Part shown: one piece after another, positions 37,679 through 50,218 of the stretch
Numbering within the stretch: the stretch's first letter is position 1
Layout: every line of letters starts with the position of its first letter
Source of the DNA: Bacillus sp. T3
GTDB taxonomy: Bacteria; Bacillota; Bacilli; Bacillales; Cytobacillaceae
NCBI RefSeq assembly: GCF_033449965.1
Contig: NZ_CP137761.1
Coordinates: forward strand, 4,216,001 to 4,280,000
Direction: 5' to 3'
Length of the DNA: 64,000 bases
Position numbers and translations under genes: made by a program
Notes under the pieces: model-generated
Told to the model about the DNA's origin: nothing
Databases searched by the model: none
Seen by the model: the letters and a program-made list of their open reading frames with translations, nothing else

Positions 37679-37981
37679 ATGGAATACTTATCAAGAGAGC
37701 AAATCATCAATCAATTGCAGCAGTCCTTTCAGCCCTATCTTCAACAATTTGGTTTAGATGATATCGGAGTGTTTGAAGAACATGGCCAAGGTAATCAATA
37801 CTACATTGGCTATTCAGCTAAAAAAGGTGACAAAACCTATCATATTCATACTCCATTTATGAAGAATAATAATGGTGAACTAGCACCATTAAACCAAAAT
37901 TGGACGGTGGAAACGGACGAACCAGATAGGAAAGATCATGGCGGTTATCAAAATGTCGAAAGTGCCCTTCGAGATATATAA
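37679..37981 (+). CDS. DUF5634-type small cytosolic protein
   Basis: 100 residues from ATG 37679 (AGGAG, 8-nt spacing; a GTG at 37670 overlaps the RBS). Sequence YLSREQIINQLQQSFQPYLQQFGLDDIGVFEEHG, then YYIGYSAKKGDKTYHIHTPF, resembles a small Bacillus-specific family. No membrane segment, no catalytic motif seen. Function unknown. Followed by an interspersed repeat rather than a gene. Confidence 0.65.
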   Translation: MEYLSREQIINQLQQSFQPYLQQFGLDDIGVFEEHGQGNQYYIGYSAKKGDKTYHIHTPFMKNNNGELAPLNQNWTVETDEPDRKDHGGYQNVESALRDI

Positions 37982-37994
37982 TCATTAACAGAAC

Positions 37995-38116
37995 AAAAGC
38001 GCAAGGCGCCCGCCTATCGGCGACAAGCACAAGACGAGCTGGCCGAAAGGTTGTTCTTTAACCTTTTGGACGGATTGGCTTGTGACCTCGAGCCGATGGC
38101 GCCTGGAGCTGGACAC
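37995..38116. repeat. Second Bacillus-type palindromic interspersed repeat
   Basis: About 120 bp, GC-rich, with long imperfect inverted arms (GGCGCCCGCCTATCGGC against GCCGATGGCGCC) and an inner AAAGGTT/AACCTTT. It resembles a different family of Bacillaceae palindromic repeats from the one at 18566. A further hairpin (AAAGGATA...TATCCTTT, about 38149-38200) follows. The remaining sequence up to 38384 is AT-rich and probably holds the kinase promoter. Confidence 0.6.
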
Positions 38117-38384
38117 CCATCAAAATTTTATACTTTCTTATCTTTCAAAAAGGATACAGGAAAAATCATGTCCAAAAGCATGGTCTTCCCTATATCCTTT
38201 ATTTATGGTCAATTTTGCCCCTCTACTCCTTGTCGCTTTCATTTCAACCATTAATTCCTTTGTTCATATAACCATTCTATTTGTTATAATTGTATTGGTA
38301 TTTTTATAAAGTATATAATACATTTATCTTTTATTAATAAATAAAGCAATATTGTATTTCTGACAACGTTGAGGAGTCTACAGG

Positions 38385-40001
38385 ATGACTGAAAAAGAAC
38401 CAAACTATATATCGCAATCAAATAAAATGTGTGAAGAAAGTGGAATGAATCCTAATGAAATAACGTTTCCAAAAAAAATTATGACGGAACAAGAACTTTT
38501 CATCAAAAGAAAGGCTTACAATGAGATTTTATCTGTTGTTAGTTTTTTCTCCTATAAACTTTTGGATTCCTTAAAAGGAACCCCTTTATTAATTGCCATC
38601 TCTGATTCTGAAGGATATTTATTAGATACAGTTGGTGACGAAACTATAAAGGCAACCGTAGAGCAATTAGGAATAAAATTGGGATGTCGTTTTTCCAGGG
38701 AAGACATGGGTACTAACGTAGTTAGCTTGGCATTAGAGCAAAGACATCCTGTAAGATTAATAGGCGAAGATCATTATCATAAGTTTCTTCATGAAATTGC
38801 TTGTTATGGTGCACCATTCCATTATACGGATGAAAATAATTTACTTGGTAGTGTTGGTATTATGATGCCCATTGCTTATCAAAATCCCCTATTTTTATCT
38901 ATGCTATCTCAGGTTGTAGATTCAATTGAAAGAGAACTGTTACTAAGAAAACAAAATCGAACCCTTAGTATCATGAATCAAGTTATGTTAAGCAAATCAA
39001 AAAATGGGATCGTCATTACAGATGAAGCGGGTATTACAACAGATATTAATACGGTTGCTGAAAAAATATTAAACTTAAGTAGAAAATCTGATTTAGGAAC
39101 GAGCATATATAAGTCCGCTTTTATTGGAAATCATTTTAAACGCGTAATTGAATGTGAAGAAATATTTGAAAATGTAGAACTGAAATTTAATAACTCTGCC
39201 GGAAAACCAGTAGTCTGTTTATTAGATGCCCAACCCATCTATGAGGAAGGAAAAGTGGTCGGAGCTTTCGCAAAGTTCAGGGACATTACTGATCGGTATT
39301 TAATGGAGGAAAAAATAAAACAGGCTGAAAAACAGGGTCTTGCGGGTCGAATTGCAGCAGGTATTGCACATGAAATAAGAAATCCGTTAACAACCGTTAG
39401 AGGATATTTACAGTTTCTTGAAAAAGATGTTGATCCAAAAACATCGCAACTTTTCTCCAGTTTATTAATTCCAGAAATTGACCGTGCTAATAAAATCATT
39501 ACTGATTTCTTGAGAATCGCAAAGCCTGCGGCAAAAGAATTTGAAATTATACAGGTGCAACATTTCCTTGTTGACTACCTATGGAAATTTCTCGAAAGTG
39601 AAGCATTGCTTCACAATATTGAAATAAACGTAGACATTCATCCTGCAACAAAAAATCTTTCCATCCATTGTAATCGTGAAGAATTGTTGCAGGTATTTAT
39701 CAATTTATTTCAAAATTCCATGCAGGCTAAAGGGAATAAGCCGCTAAACATTAAAATCAAAACCAAACTAGCTAACTCCCACGTTCAATTTATCTTTAGT
39801 GATAATGGAAAAGGAATCGACGCTTCTGTTCTTACTCATATATTCGAACCATTCTTTTCTACTAAGGATATTGGTACTGGACTAGGTTTATCAGTGTCTC
39901 AAAAAATAGTCGAGAACCATCATGGCTCAATTCAGGCGAACAGTAACGAAAATGGAACTGAATTTATTATCGAGCTTCCTTTCATAGACTCACAAATGTA
40001 A
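38385..40001 (+). CDS. GAF-PAS soluble histidine kinase (sporulation kinase-like)
   Basis: 538 residues, no membrane segments. GAF-like sensor (about 45-185; SREDMGTNVVSLALEQRHPVRLIGEDHY is the AcoR-type GAF seen in sigma-54 activators), PAS (about 193-305; NGIVITDEAGITTDINTVAEKIL), H-box RIAAGIAHEIRNPLTTVRGY with His329, N-box NLFQNSMQA, DNGKGID and GTGLGLSV. No cognate response regulator is adjacent, as with Spo0A phosphorelay kinases. Linking an AcoR-type GAF to a phosphorelay kinase is uncommon in the classic KinA-E set. Confidence 0.87.
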   Translation: MTEKEPNYISQSNKMCEESGMNPNEITFPKKIMTEQELFIKRKAYNEILSVVSFFSYKLLDSLKGTPLLIAISDSEGYLLDTVGDETIKATVEQLGIKLGCRFSREDMGTNVVSLALEQRHPVRLIGEDHYHKFLHEIACYGAPFHYTDENNLLGSVGIMMPIAYQNPLFLSMLSQVVDSIERELLLRKQNRTLSIMNQVMLSKSKNGIVITDEAGITTDINTVAEKILNLSRKSDLGTSIYKSAFIGNHFKRVIECEEIFENVELKFNNSAGKPVVCLLDAQPIYEEGKVVGAFAKFRDITDRYLMEEKIKQAEKQGLAGRIAAGIAHEIRNPLTTVRGYLQFLEKDVDPKTSQLFSSLLIPEIDRANKIITDFLRIAKPAAKEFEIIQVQHFLVDYLWKFLESEALLHNIEINVDIHPATKNLSIHCNREELLQVFINLFQNSMQAKGNKPLNIKIKTKLANSHVQFIFSDNGKGIDASVLTHIFEPFFSTKDIGTGLGLSVSQKIVENHHGSIQANSNENGTEFIIELPFIDSQM

Positions 40002-40034
40002 TAATGTTGAGATTTTCAAAAATATCTATATAGT

Positions 40035-40072
40035 AAAACGGCACCTAGTATACTTTTAGGTGTCGTTTTTTA
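40035..40072 (+). terminator. Kinase gene terminator
   Basis: AAAACGGCACCTA / TAGGTGTCGTTTT stem with a T-run. Confidence 0.85.
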
Positions 40073-40149
40073 CCTTACCTACTTTATCTTTATATTGGTA
40101 GATTCTTTTTCACAATGGTTATTTTATGCTCCATCCTTTATCACAGAAA

Positions 40150-40185
40150 AAGAAAGGGTAAAGCCATACGGCTTTACCCTTTCTT
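40150..40185 (-). terminator. rRNA/tRNA operon terminator
   Basis: 16-bp perfect stem AAGAAAGGGTAAAGCC / GGCTTTACCCTTTCTT with loop atac; T-rich on the minus strand, just beyond the last tRNA of the array. Confidence 0.88.
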
Positions 40186-40270
40186 AATATTTCGCACCTT
40201 ATAGGATTATCTCCACTTAGCTACGACATAATTCTATCACTGTCTTTGCTAAATCTTTGCAAATATAGAG

Positions 40271-40344
<74 letters not shown>

Positions 40345-40349
40345 ATATT

Positions 40350-40423
40350 TGGAGCGGGTGATGGGAATCGAACCCACAACAACAGCTTGGAAGGCTGTGG
40401 TTTTACCACTAAACTACACCCGC
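40350..40423 (-). tRNA. tRNA-Gly(TCC)
   Basis: Acceptor GCGGGTG/CACCCGC, anticodon TCC, CCA encoded. Confidence 0.95.
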
Positions 40424-40495
40424 ATATTTAAAATTTTGAAGGCAACACCAGATTTGAGACTGGGATTTGAACCTCTTAGCTTTATTGTATACAAA

Positions 40496-40570
40496 TGGCT
40501 GGGCTAGCAGGGATCGAACCTACGAATGACGGAGTCAAAGTCCGTTGCCTTACCGCTTGGCTATAGCCCA
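40496..40570 (-). tRNA. tRNA-Gln(TTG)
   Basis: Acceptor TGGGCTA/TAGCCCA, anticodon loop ACTTTGACT gives TTG, CCA encoded. Confidence 0.95.
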
Positions 40571-40586
40571 ATAAAAGTTATTAAAA

Positions 40587-40663
40587 TGGGGCGACTGATG
40601 GGAATCGAACCCACGAATGCCTGAACCACAATCAGGTGCGTTAACCACTTCGCCACAATCGCC
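40587..40663 (-). tRNA. tRNA-His(GTG)
   Basis: Anticodon GTG, with the extra 5' G (G-1) typical of tRNA-His opposite C73; CCA encoded. Confidence 0.95.
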
Positions 40664-40668
40664 ATAAA

Positions 40669-40753
40669 TGGTGGAGGGGGACGGATTCGAACCGCCGAAC
40701 CCTGAGGGAGCGGATTTACAGTCCGCCGCGTTTAGCCACTTCGCTACCCCTCC
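40669..40753 (-). tRNA. tRNA-Tyr(GTA)
   Basis: Class II tRNA with a long variable arm, acceptor GGAGGGG, anticodon GTA, CCA encoded. Confidence 0.95.
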
Positions 40754-40782
40754 ATATAAGAAAGAAATATAAATAAATTTCA

Positions 40783-40858
40783 TGGTGGCTCAGGACGGAA
40801 TCGAACCGCCGACACAAGGATTTTCAGTCCTTTGCTCTACCGACTGAGCTACTGAGCC
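40783..40858 (-). tRNA. tRNA-Phe(GAA)
   Basis: Acceptor GGCTCAG/CTGAGCC, anticodon loop CTGAAAA, CCA encoded. Confidence 0.95.
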
Positions 40859-40898
40859 ACATTACTTTCAACAGTAGGAATCACTACTGGTATAAATA

Positions 40899-40975
40899 TG
40901 GCGGTCCGGACGGGACTCGAACCCGCGACCTCCTGCGTGACAGGCAGGCATTCTAACCAACTGAACTACCGGACC
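40899..40975 (-). tRNA. tRNA-Asp(GTC)
   Basis: Acceptor GGTCCGG/CCGGACC, anticodon GTC, CCA encoded. Confidence 0.95.
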
Positions 40976-40978
40976 ATA

Positions 40979-41052
<74 letters not shown>

Positions 41053-41180
41053 ACGGTAAAAATTTATAAAGTTTTCTTCATGCCCTAAGTCTTAGTAAGG
41101 GCTGTCCCGATTTCAGTTAGCATACTCAAGGAGCTGCTCAATCGGTACAACTCGCAGTTTTATCAATGAAGTAACACTCG

Positions 41181-41209
41181 TTGCTCCACCCCGCGACGGT
41201 AAAATTTTA
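41181..41209 (-). repeat. Partial duplicate of the tRNA-fMet 5' end
   Basis: TTGCTCCACCCCGCGACGGTAAAATTT repeats 41038-41066 almost exactly; it covers the first bases of tRNA-fMet plus its upstream spacer. The intervening 41067-41180 stretch is not tRNA. Looks like a recombination scar in the array. Confidence 0.7.
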
Positions 41210-41225
41210 AATTTGATATAAATAT

Positions 41226-41317
41226 GGCGGAGGAAGAGGGATTCGAACCCCCGCGCGGTTTAACCCGCCTGTCGGTTTTCAAGACCGATCCCTTCAGCCG
41301 GACTTGGGTATTCCTCC
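41226..41317 (-). tRNA. tRNA-Ser(TGA)
   Basis: Class II tRNA with a long variable arm, acceptor GGAGGAA, anticodon loop CTTGAAA, CCA encoded. Confidence 0.95.
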
Positions 41318-41396
41318 ATATAAATAAATCATATAAGACTCAAACAGTCATGAGCATTTTTTAATTCTAAACAGCGAGGCTTAAAATTCAAAAAAA

Positions 41397-41473
41397 TGGT
41401 AGCGGCGGAGGGGATCGAACCCCCGACCTTACGGGTATGAACCGTACGCTCTAGCCAGCTGAGCTACACCGCC
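41397..41473 (-). tRNA. tRNA-Met(CAT), elongator
   Basis: Acceptor GGCGGTG/CGCCGCT, anticodon loop TTCATAC, no initiator features; CCA encoded. A tRNA-Ile2 (lysidine type) is less likely given close match to known Bacillus elongator tRNA-Met. Confidence 0.9.
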
Positions 41474-41496
41474 AAAAATTATATTTAAGATGTTTT

Positions 41497-41572
41497 TGGT
41501 GGAGTCTAGGGGGATCGAACCCCTGACCTCCTGCGTGCAAGGCAGGCGCTCTCCCAGCTGAGCTAAGACCCC
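41497..41572 (-). tRNA. tRNA-Ala(TGC)
   Basis: Acceptor GGGGTCT, anticodon loop CTTGCAC, CCA encoded. Confidence 0.95.
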
Positions 41573-41593
41573 ATACACAATGAGAAGTTTTAA

Positions 41594-41670
41594 TGGTCGG
41601 GAAGACAGGATTCGAACCTGCGACCCCTTGGTCCCAAACCAAGTGCTCTACCAAGCTGAGCTACTTCCCG
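41594..41670 (-). tRNA. tRNA-Pro(TGG)
   Basis: Acceptor CGGGAAG/CTTCCCG, anticodon loop TTTGGGA, CCA encoded. Confidence 0.95.
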
Positions 41671-41678
41671 TAATTAAG

Positions 41679-41752
<74 letters not shown>

Positions 41753-41788
41753 ATATAGTTTTTTTGATTTGCTATCACAAAACAAAAA

Positions 41789-41878
41789 TGGTGCCGAGGA
41801 CCGGAATCGAACCGGGTACGGTAGTCACCTACCGCAGGATTTTAAGTCCTGTGCGTCTGCCAGTTCCGCCACCCCGGC
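41789..41878 (-). tRNA. tRNA-Leu(TAA)
   Basis: Class II, acceptor GCCGGGG, anticodon loop CTTAAAA, long variable arm, CCA encoded. Confidence 0.95.
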
Positions 41879-41886
41879 AATATCAT

Positions 41887-41961
41887 TGGAGCGGAAGACG
41901 GGATTCGAACCCGCGACCCCCACCTTGGCAAGGTGGTGTTCTACCACTGAACTACTTCCGC
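41887..41961 (-). tRNA. tRNA-Gly(GCC)
   Basis: Acceptor GCGGAAG/CTTCCGC, anticodon GCC, CCA encoded. Confidence 0.95.
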
Positions 41962-41968
41962 GAATATA

Positions 41969-42053
41969 TGGTGCGGGTGAAGGGAGTCGAACCCCCACGC
42001 CTTGCGGCGCTAGATCCTAAGTCTAGTGCGTCTGCCAATTCCGCCACACCCGC
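41969..42053 (-). tRNA. tRNA-Leu(TAG)
   Basis: Class II, acceptor GCGGGTG, anticodon loop CTTAGGA, CCA encoded. Confidence 0.95.
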
Positions 42054-42068
42054 ATATATTCATATTAA

Positions 42069-42144
42069 TGGTGAGCCATGAAGGACTCGAACCTTCGACC
42101 CTCTGATTAAAAGTCAGATGCTCTACCAACTGAGCTAATGGCTC
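42069..42144 (-). tRNA. tRNA-Lys(TTT)
   Basis: Acceptor GAGCCAT/ATGGCTC, anticodon loop CTTTTAA, CCA encoded. Confidence 0.95.
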
Positions 42145-42150
42145 GAAAAA

Positions 42151-42226
<76 letters not shown>

Positions 42227-42229
42227 ATA

Positions 42230-42305
42230 TGGTGGAGGATGACGGGCTCGAACCGCCGACCCTCTGCTTGTAAGGCAGATGCTCTCCCAGCTGAGCTAAT
42301 CCTCC
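42230..42305 (-). tRNA. tRNA-Val(TAC)
   Basis: Acceptor GGAGGAT/ATCCTCC, anticodon loop CTTACAA, CCA encoded. Confidence 0.95.
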
Positions 42306-42311
42306 ACATAT

Positions 42312-42386
42312 TGGTGACCCCTACGGGATTCGAACCCGTGTTACCGCCGTGAAAGGGCGGTGTCTTAACCGCTTGACCAAGGGGCC
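42312..42386 (-). tRNA. tRNA-Glu(TTC)
   Basis: Acceptor GGCCCCT, anticodon loop CTTTCAC, CCA encoded. First tRNA after 5S rRNA. Confidence 0.95.
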
Positions 42387-42428
42387 ATCTGAGAAAAATT
42401 GACAAAATAAAAACCCCAAAGGGGCTTA

Positions 42429-42545
<117 letters not shown>

Positions 42546-42608
42546 TATTTAACTGAGAAAATTCATTCTCTCAAAACTAGATAATGTAGAAGAAGAAAAA
42601 CGTTTTTT

Positions 42609-47288
<4,680 letters not shown>

Positions 47289-47429
47289 AGTTGATTTAGC
47301 TCAAAAATGTTACGTTGGCTCGTTTGCTTCTATATTATAGAAACAACACGATTTATTATTGATTGTTGACGTTTGTTTGTTTAGTTTTCAAAGAACAATT
47401 TTCTCGCATCGCTCAGAGGCGACTTTATT

Positions 47430-47458
47430 AATATAACATGTCGTGTTAATCATGTCAA
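47430..47458 (-). promoter_or_regulatory. rRNA operon promoter P2
   Basis: Minus strand TTGACA (47453-47458), 17-bp spacer, TATATT (47430-47435); near-consensus sigma-A promoter upstream of 16S. Confidence 0.85.
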
Positions 47459-47505
47459 CATTATTTTTTCTCAGTTAATGTTGTTGCTCAGCAGCGACGT
47501 TTATT

Positions 47506-47534
47506 AATATACCAAGTTCTAATATATAAGTCAA
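47506..47534 (-). promoter_or_regulatory. rRNA operon promoter P1
   Basis: Minus strand TTGACT (47529-47534), 17-bp spacer, TATATT (47506-47511). With P2 it forms the tandem promoter arrangement usual for Bacillus rrn operons. Confidence 0.85.
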
Positions 47535-47577
47535 CAAGTTTTATTCATTTTTCTTCATGAACCTTTTTAATAAACAA

Positions 47578-47630
47578 AAAAGCCCGAAAGAATGAAAGAT
47601 TTTACTTTCAATCATGTCGGTCTTTTTTGT
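47578..47630 (-). terminator. Terminator of the ABC transporter operon
   Basis: AAAAAGACCGACATGATTGAAAG... pairing with CTTTCATTCTTTCGGGCTTTTTT on the minus strand; prevents read-through into the rRNA promoters. Confidence 0.7.
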
Positions 47631-47665
47631 TTTTCTGACTATTAATTGTGTATCACACTATTTAT

Positions 47666-48394
47666 TTATAGCACCTTACTCAAAAATGATTTAGTTCGAT
47701 TATGCTGAGGGTTGCCGAATAACTCATTTGGTTCATTCTCTTCGACGATGTACCCACCGTCCATAAATATTACTCGATCTCCTACTTCACGTGCAAAGCC
47801 CATCTCATGGGTTACGACGACCATCGTCATCCCTTCCTTCGCAAGCTGCTTCATTACTTCTAATACATCCCCGACCATTTCAGGGTCAAGGGCAGAAGTT
47901 GGCTCGTCAAATAGCATAATTTTCGGATCCATAGCAAGAGCTCTAGCAATCGCCACACGCTGCTTTTGTCCTCCAGAAAGTTCACCTGGATAGCTATGAG
48001 ATTTTTCCTTCAGTCCTACTTTATCAAGTAATTCCATAGCTTTTTTATCTGCTTCCGCCTTTTGGATTCCACGAATTTTAATCGGCCCCATTGTAACGTT
48101 CTCAAGAACCGTTTTATGTGGAAAGAGATTGAACTGTTGGAACACCATTCCAACTTCTTGTCGTACTTTATTAATGTTTACCTTAGGGTCAGTAACATCA
48201 TGACCATTAATGACAACCTCGCCACCGGAAATTTCCTCCAGGCGATTGAGACAGCGCAAGAACGTACTTTTCCCTGAACCAGATGGTCCTATTACGCAGA
48301 TCACTTCTTGTTCATGGACGACTGCATTAATATCTTTTAAAACTTCGAGTTTCCCAAATGATTTTCTTAGATTTTTAACAGTAATTATGCTCAT
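47666..48394 (-). CDS. Amino-acid ABC transporter ATP-binding protein (GlnQ-type)
   Basis: 242 residues, intact. Walker A GPSGSGKST, Q-loop FQQFNLFPH, signature LSGGQKQRVAIARAL, Walker B IMLFDEPTSALDPE, H-loop VVTHEMGF, C-terminal NPQHNRTKSFLSKVL. It overlaps the permease gene by 4 nt. Its intact C-terminus shows what the homologue at 27215 should look like when repaired. Confidence 0.95.
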   Translation of the reverse strand: MSIITVKNLRKSFGKLEVLKDINAVVHEQEVICVIGPSGSGKSTFLRCLNRLEEISGGEVVINGHDVTDPKVNINKVRQEVGMVFQQFNLFPHKTVLENVTMGPIKIRGIQKAEADKKAMELLDKVGLKEKSHSYPGELSGGQKQRVAIARALAMDPKIMLFDEPTSALDPEMVGDVLEVMKQLAKEGMTMVVVTHEMGFAREVGDRVIFMDGGYIVEENEPNELFGNPQHNRTKSFLSKVL

Positions 48395-49035
48395 CGAAGC
48401 TGGATTCTCCTTTCAACGAAGTTCGCAAGAACGGTTAATAGATAGATCACAATAAAGTAAATAACACCTACTACAAGCCAAATCTTAAATGCTTCAAAGG
48501 TTGCTGATGCTTGAATCTGTCCTTGCTGGGTTAAATCTGCGATTCCAATGACGGATAATAGCGAAGTATCTTTCAAGCTAATGATGGATTGATTTGTAAT
48601 GGTTGGAAGCATTCTTCTAAATGCTTGTGGAAGGATGACATAACGCATGGTTTGTGAAGCTGTGAATCCAATCGACCTGGCTGCTTCTGTCTGTCCTTTA
48701 TCAATCGACTGAATACCAGCTCTGATAATCTCAGCAAAATACGCTCCAGCATTAATCGCAACCGTTATAATACCGGCTGTCGTGCTGTTTAAAGAAATAA
48801 AATTGAGCGAATTGACTCCAAAATAAATAAAGAACAATTGCACAATAAATGGCGTTCCACGAATCGCATCTACATAAGCCTTAGCAATCCAGTTTAAGAC
48901 TTTTATTGGTGCAAGACGTAACAACGCAACAATTAAGCCAATTAAAAATCCAAGTATAATAGCAATCACAAAGATATAAAGTGTTACCTTAAGTCCTTCG
49001 AGTAACATTGGCATAGCAGCAACAATTACATCCAT
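48391..49035 (-). CDS. Amino-acid ABC transporter permease (GlnP-type)
   Basis: 214 residues from ATG 49035, preceded by AAAGGA at about 9-nt spacing; longer starts would read through the upstream hairpin. About five helices, YVDAIRGTPFIVQLFFIYFG and the EAA loop QTEAARSIGFTASQTMRYVILPQAFRRMLP. Middle gene of the operon. An inverted repeat just upstream probably lowers its expression relative to the binding protein. Confidence 0.93.
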   Translation of the reverse strand: MDVIVAAMPMLLEGLKVTLYIFVIAIILGFLIGLIVALLRLAPIKVLNWIAKAYVDAIRGTPFIVQLFFIYFGVNSLNFISLNSTTAGIITVAINAGAYFAEIIRAGIQSIDKGQTEAARSIGFTASQTMRYVILPQAFRRMLPTITNQSIISLKDTSLLSVIGIADLTQQGQIQASATFEAFKIWLVVGVIYFIVIYLLTVLANFVERRIQLR

Positions 49036-49057
49036 TGACTTCATTCCTTTCCAAAAG

Positions 49058-49080
49058 AAAGCGCGCACTACGCGCGCTTT
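49058..49080 (-). terminator. Intra-operon attenuator hairpin
   Basis: AAAGCGCGC-ACTAC-GCGCGCTTT between the binding-protein stop and the permease start. A strong GC stem with a short T tract; it likely gives partial termination or mRNA stabilisation so that binding protein exceeds membrane components. Confidence 0.75.
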
Positions 49081-49088
49081 TCTATGCT

Positions 49089-49865
49089 TTATTCACCTAA
49101 ATATGTTTTAACAATTTCATCGTAAGTGCCGTCTTCTTTTAGTTCAGCAAGCCCTTTGTTAATTTTTTCTAATAAATCAGCATTTTTGCCTTTTAAGACT
49201 GCGATACCGTATTGGTCACCATTTAAGCGATCCCCTACGATTTTTAAGCCAAGATCTTGCTGTGCAATTGCGTATGAGATTACTGGGTAATCTTCAATTA
49301 ACGCATCTGCATTTCCATTTGATACTTCTTGGAACATTGCTGGGCTGTCATTAAATTGAACCACTTTAATATCTAATTTCGTTGCATTGTCTGTTGCGTA
49401 TTTCGCACCAGTAGTTCCTTTTTTAACAGCAACTGTTTTTCCTTTTAGATCATCAACTGATTTAATTTCAGTATTATCTTTTTTAACAATTACAGTTAAA
49501 CCTGCATCAAAGTATGGTTCAGAGAAGTCTACGATCTTTTTTCTTTCGTCTGTAATACTCATACCTGCAATCGCTACATCAAGTTGATTGGCTTGCATAG
49601 CAGGGATAATACCACCAAAATCCATTGGGCTTAATTCAATTTTAAAGCCTTGGTTTTTAGCAATCGCATTAATCAAATCGATGTCGATCCCTTTGTACTC
49701 GTTCCCATCTTTAAATTCGAATGGAGGATAAGTTACATCAACCCCAACTTTATAAACTTTTGCAGTTTCCTCTTTTGTATCGGTTGCCTTTTCTTCTTTT
49801 CCACCACAGGCAGCAATAAAAAGAGATAAAATTAATAATAAACTAAGTAAAGCGAATTTTTTCAT
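49089..49865 (-). CDS. Amino-acid ABC transporter binding lipoprotein
   Basis: 258 residues. Lipobox LFIAAC (Cys20) followed by a Gly-Gly-Lys-Glu linker and an SBP_bac_3 domain: VGVDVTYPPFEFKDGNEYKGIDIDLINAIAKNQGF, MSITDERKKIVDFSEPY, and DGTYDEIVKTYLGE at the end. It captures a polar amino acid (glutamine/arginine class) outside the cell. First gene of the three-gene importer. The 49866-50148 region upstream is AT-rich with no gene, likely promoter and leader; no riboswitch recognised. Confidence 0.95.
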   Translation of the reverse strand: MKKFALLSLLLILSLFIAACGGKEEKATDTKEETAKVYKVGVDVTYPPFEFKDGNEYKGIDIDLINAIAKNQGFKIELSPMDFGGIIPAMQANQLDVAIAGMSITDERKKIVDFSEPYFDAGLTVIVKKDNTEIKSVDDLKGKTVAVKKGTTGAKYATDNATKLDIKVVQFNDSPAMFQEVSNGNADALIEDYPVISYAIAQQDLGLKIVGDRLNGDQYGIAVLKGKNADLLEKINKGLAELKEDGTYDEIVKTYLGE

Positions 49866-50148
49866 TCAAACCACTCCATTTATTTTTATTTTACTTTTCT
49901 TATAAAACACTTGTTTTTTATAATATAACACATCCCCAAAAGGATTTAATAGTGAAAATTATTGGAATATAATTACTCTTCCTTATTTAAGGAATATTCC
50001 CCTATCTTTTTTTGTGATAGATATAGCTTTTTTAATCTTTTTTTGTGATTAATTTATTAAATTATATCGAGAAATTCTATTCTAGGCAAGAATTCTATTT
50101 CGAACTTCTTCGCAAACATTACTTTTTATTATTTTATTAAAATAAAAA

Positions 50149-50181
50149 AACACTCTTTTTCCTTTAAAGGTTGAGAGTGTT
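50149..50181 (-). terminator. Terminator of the prenyl synthase gene
   Basis: AACACTCT...AGAGTGTT with a T-run on the minus strand. Confidence 0.8.
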
Positions 50182-50218
50182 CAAATTACATTACCTATTA
50201 CCGATGTTGGTACTACTA

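Noticed and set aside
40441..40480. A degenerate tRNA between tRNA-Gly and tRNA-Gln
   Set aside because: It has a TTCAAAT-like loop but the T-stem does not pair and no other arms can be drawn.
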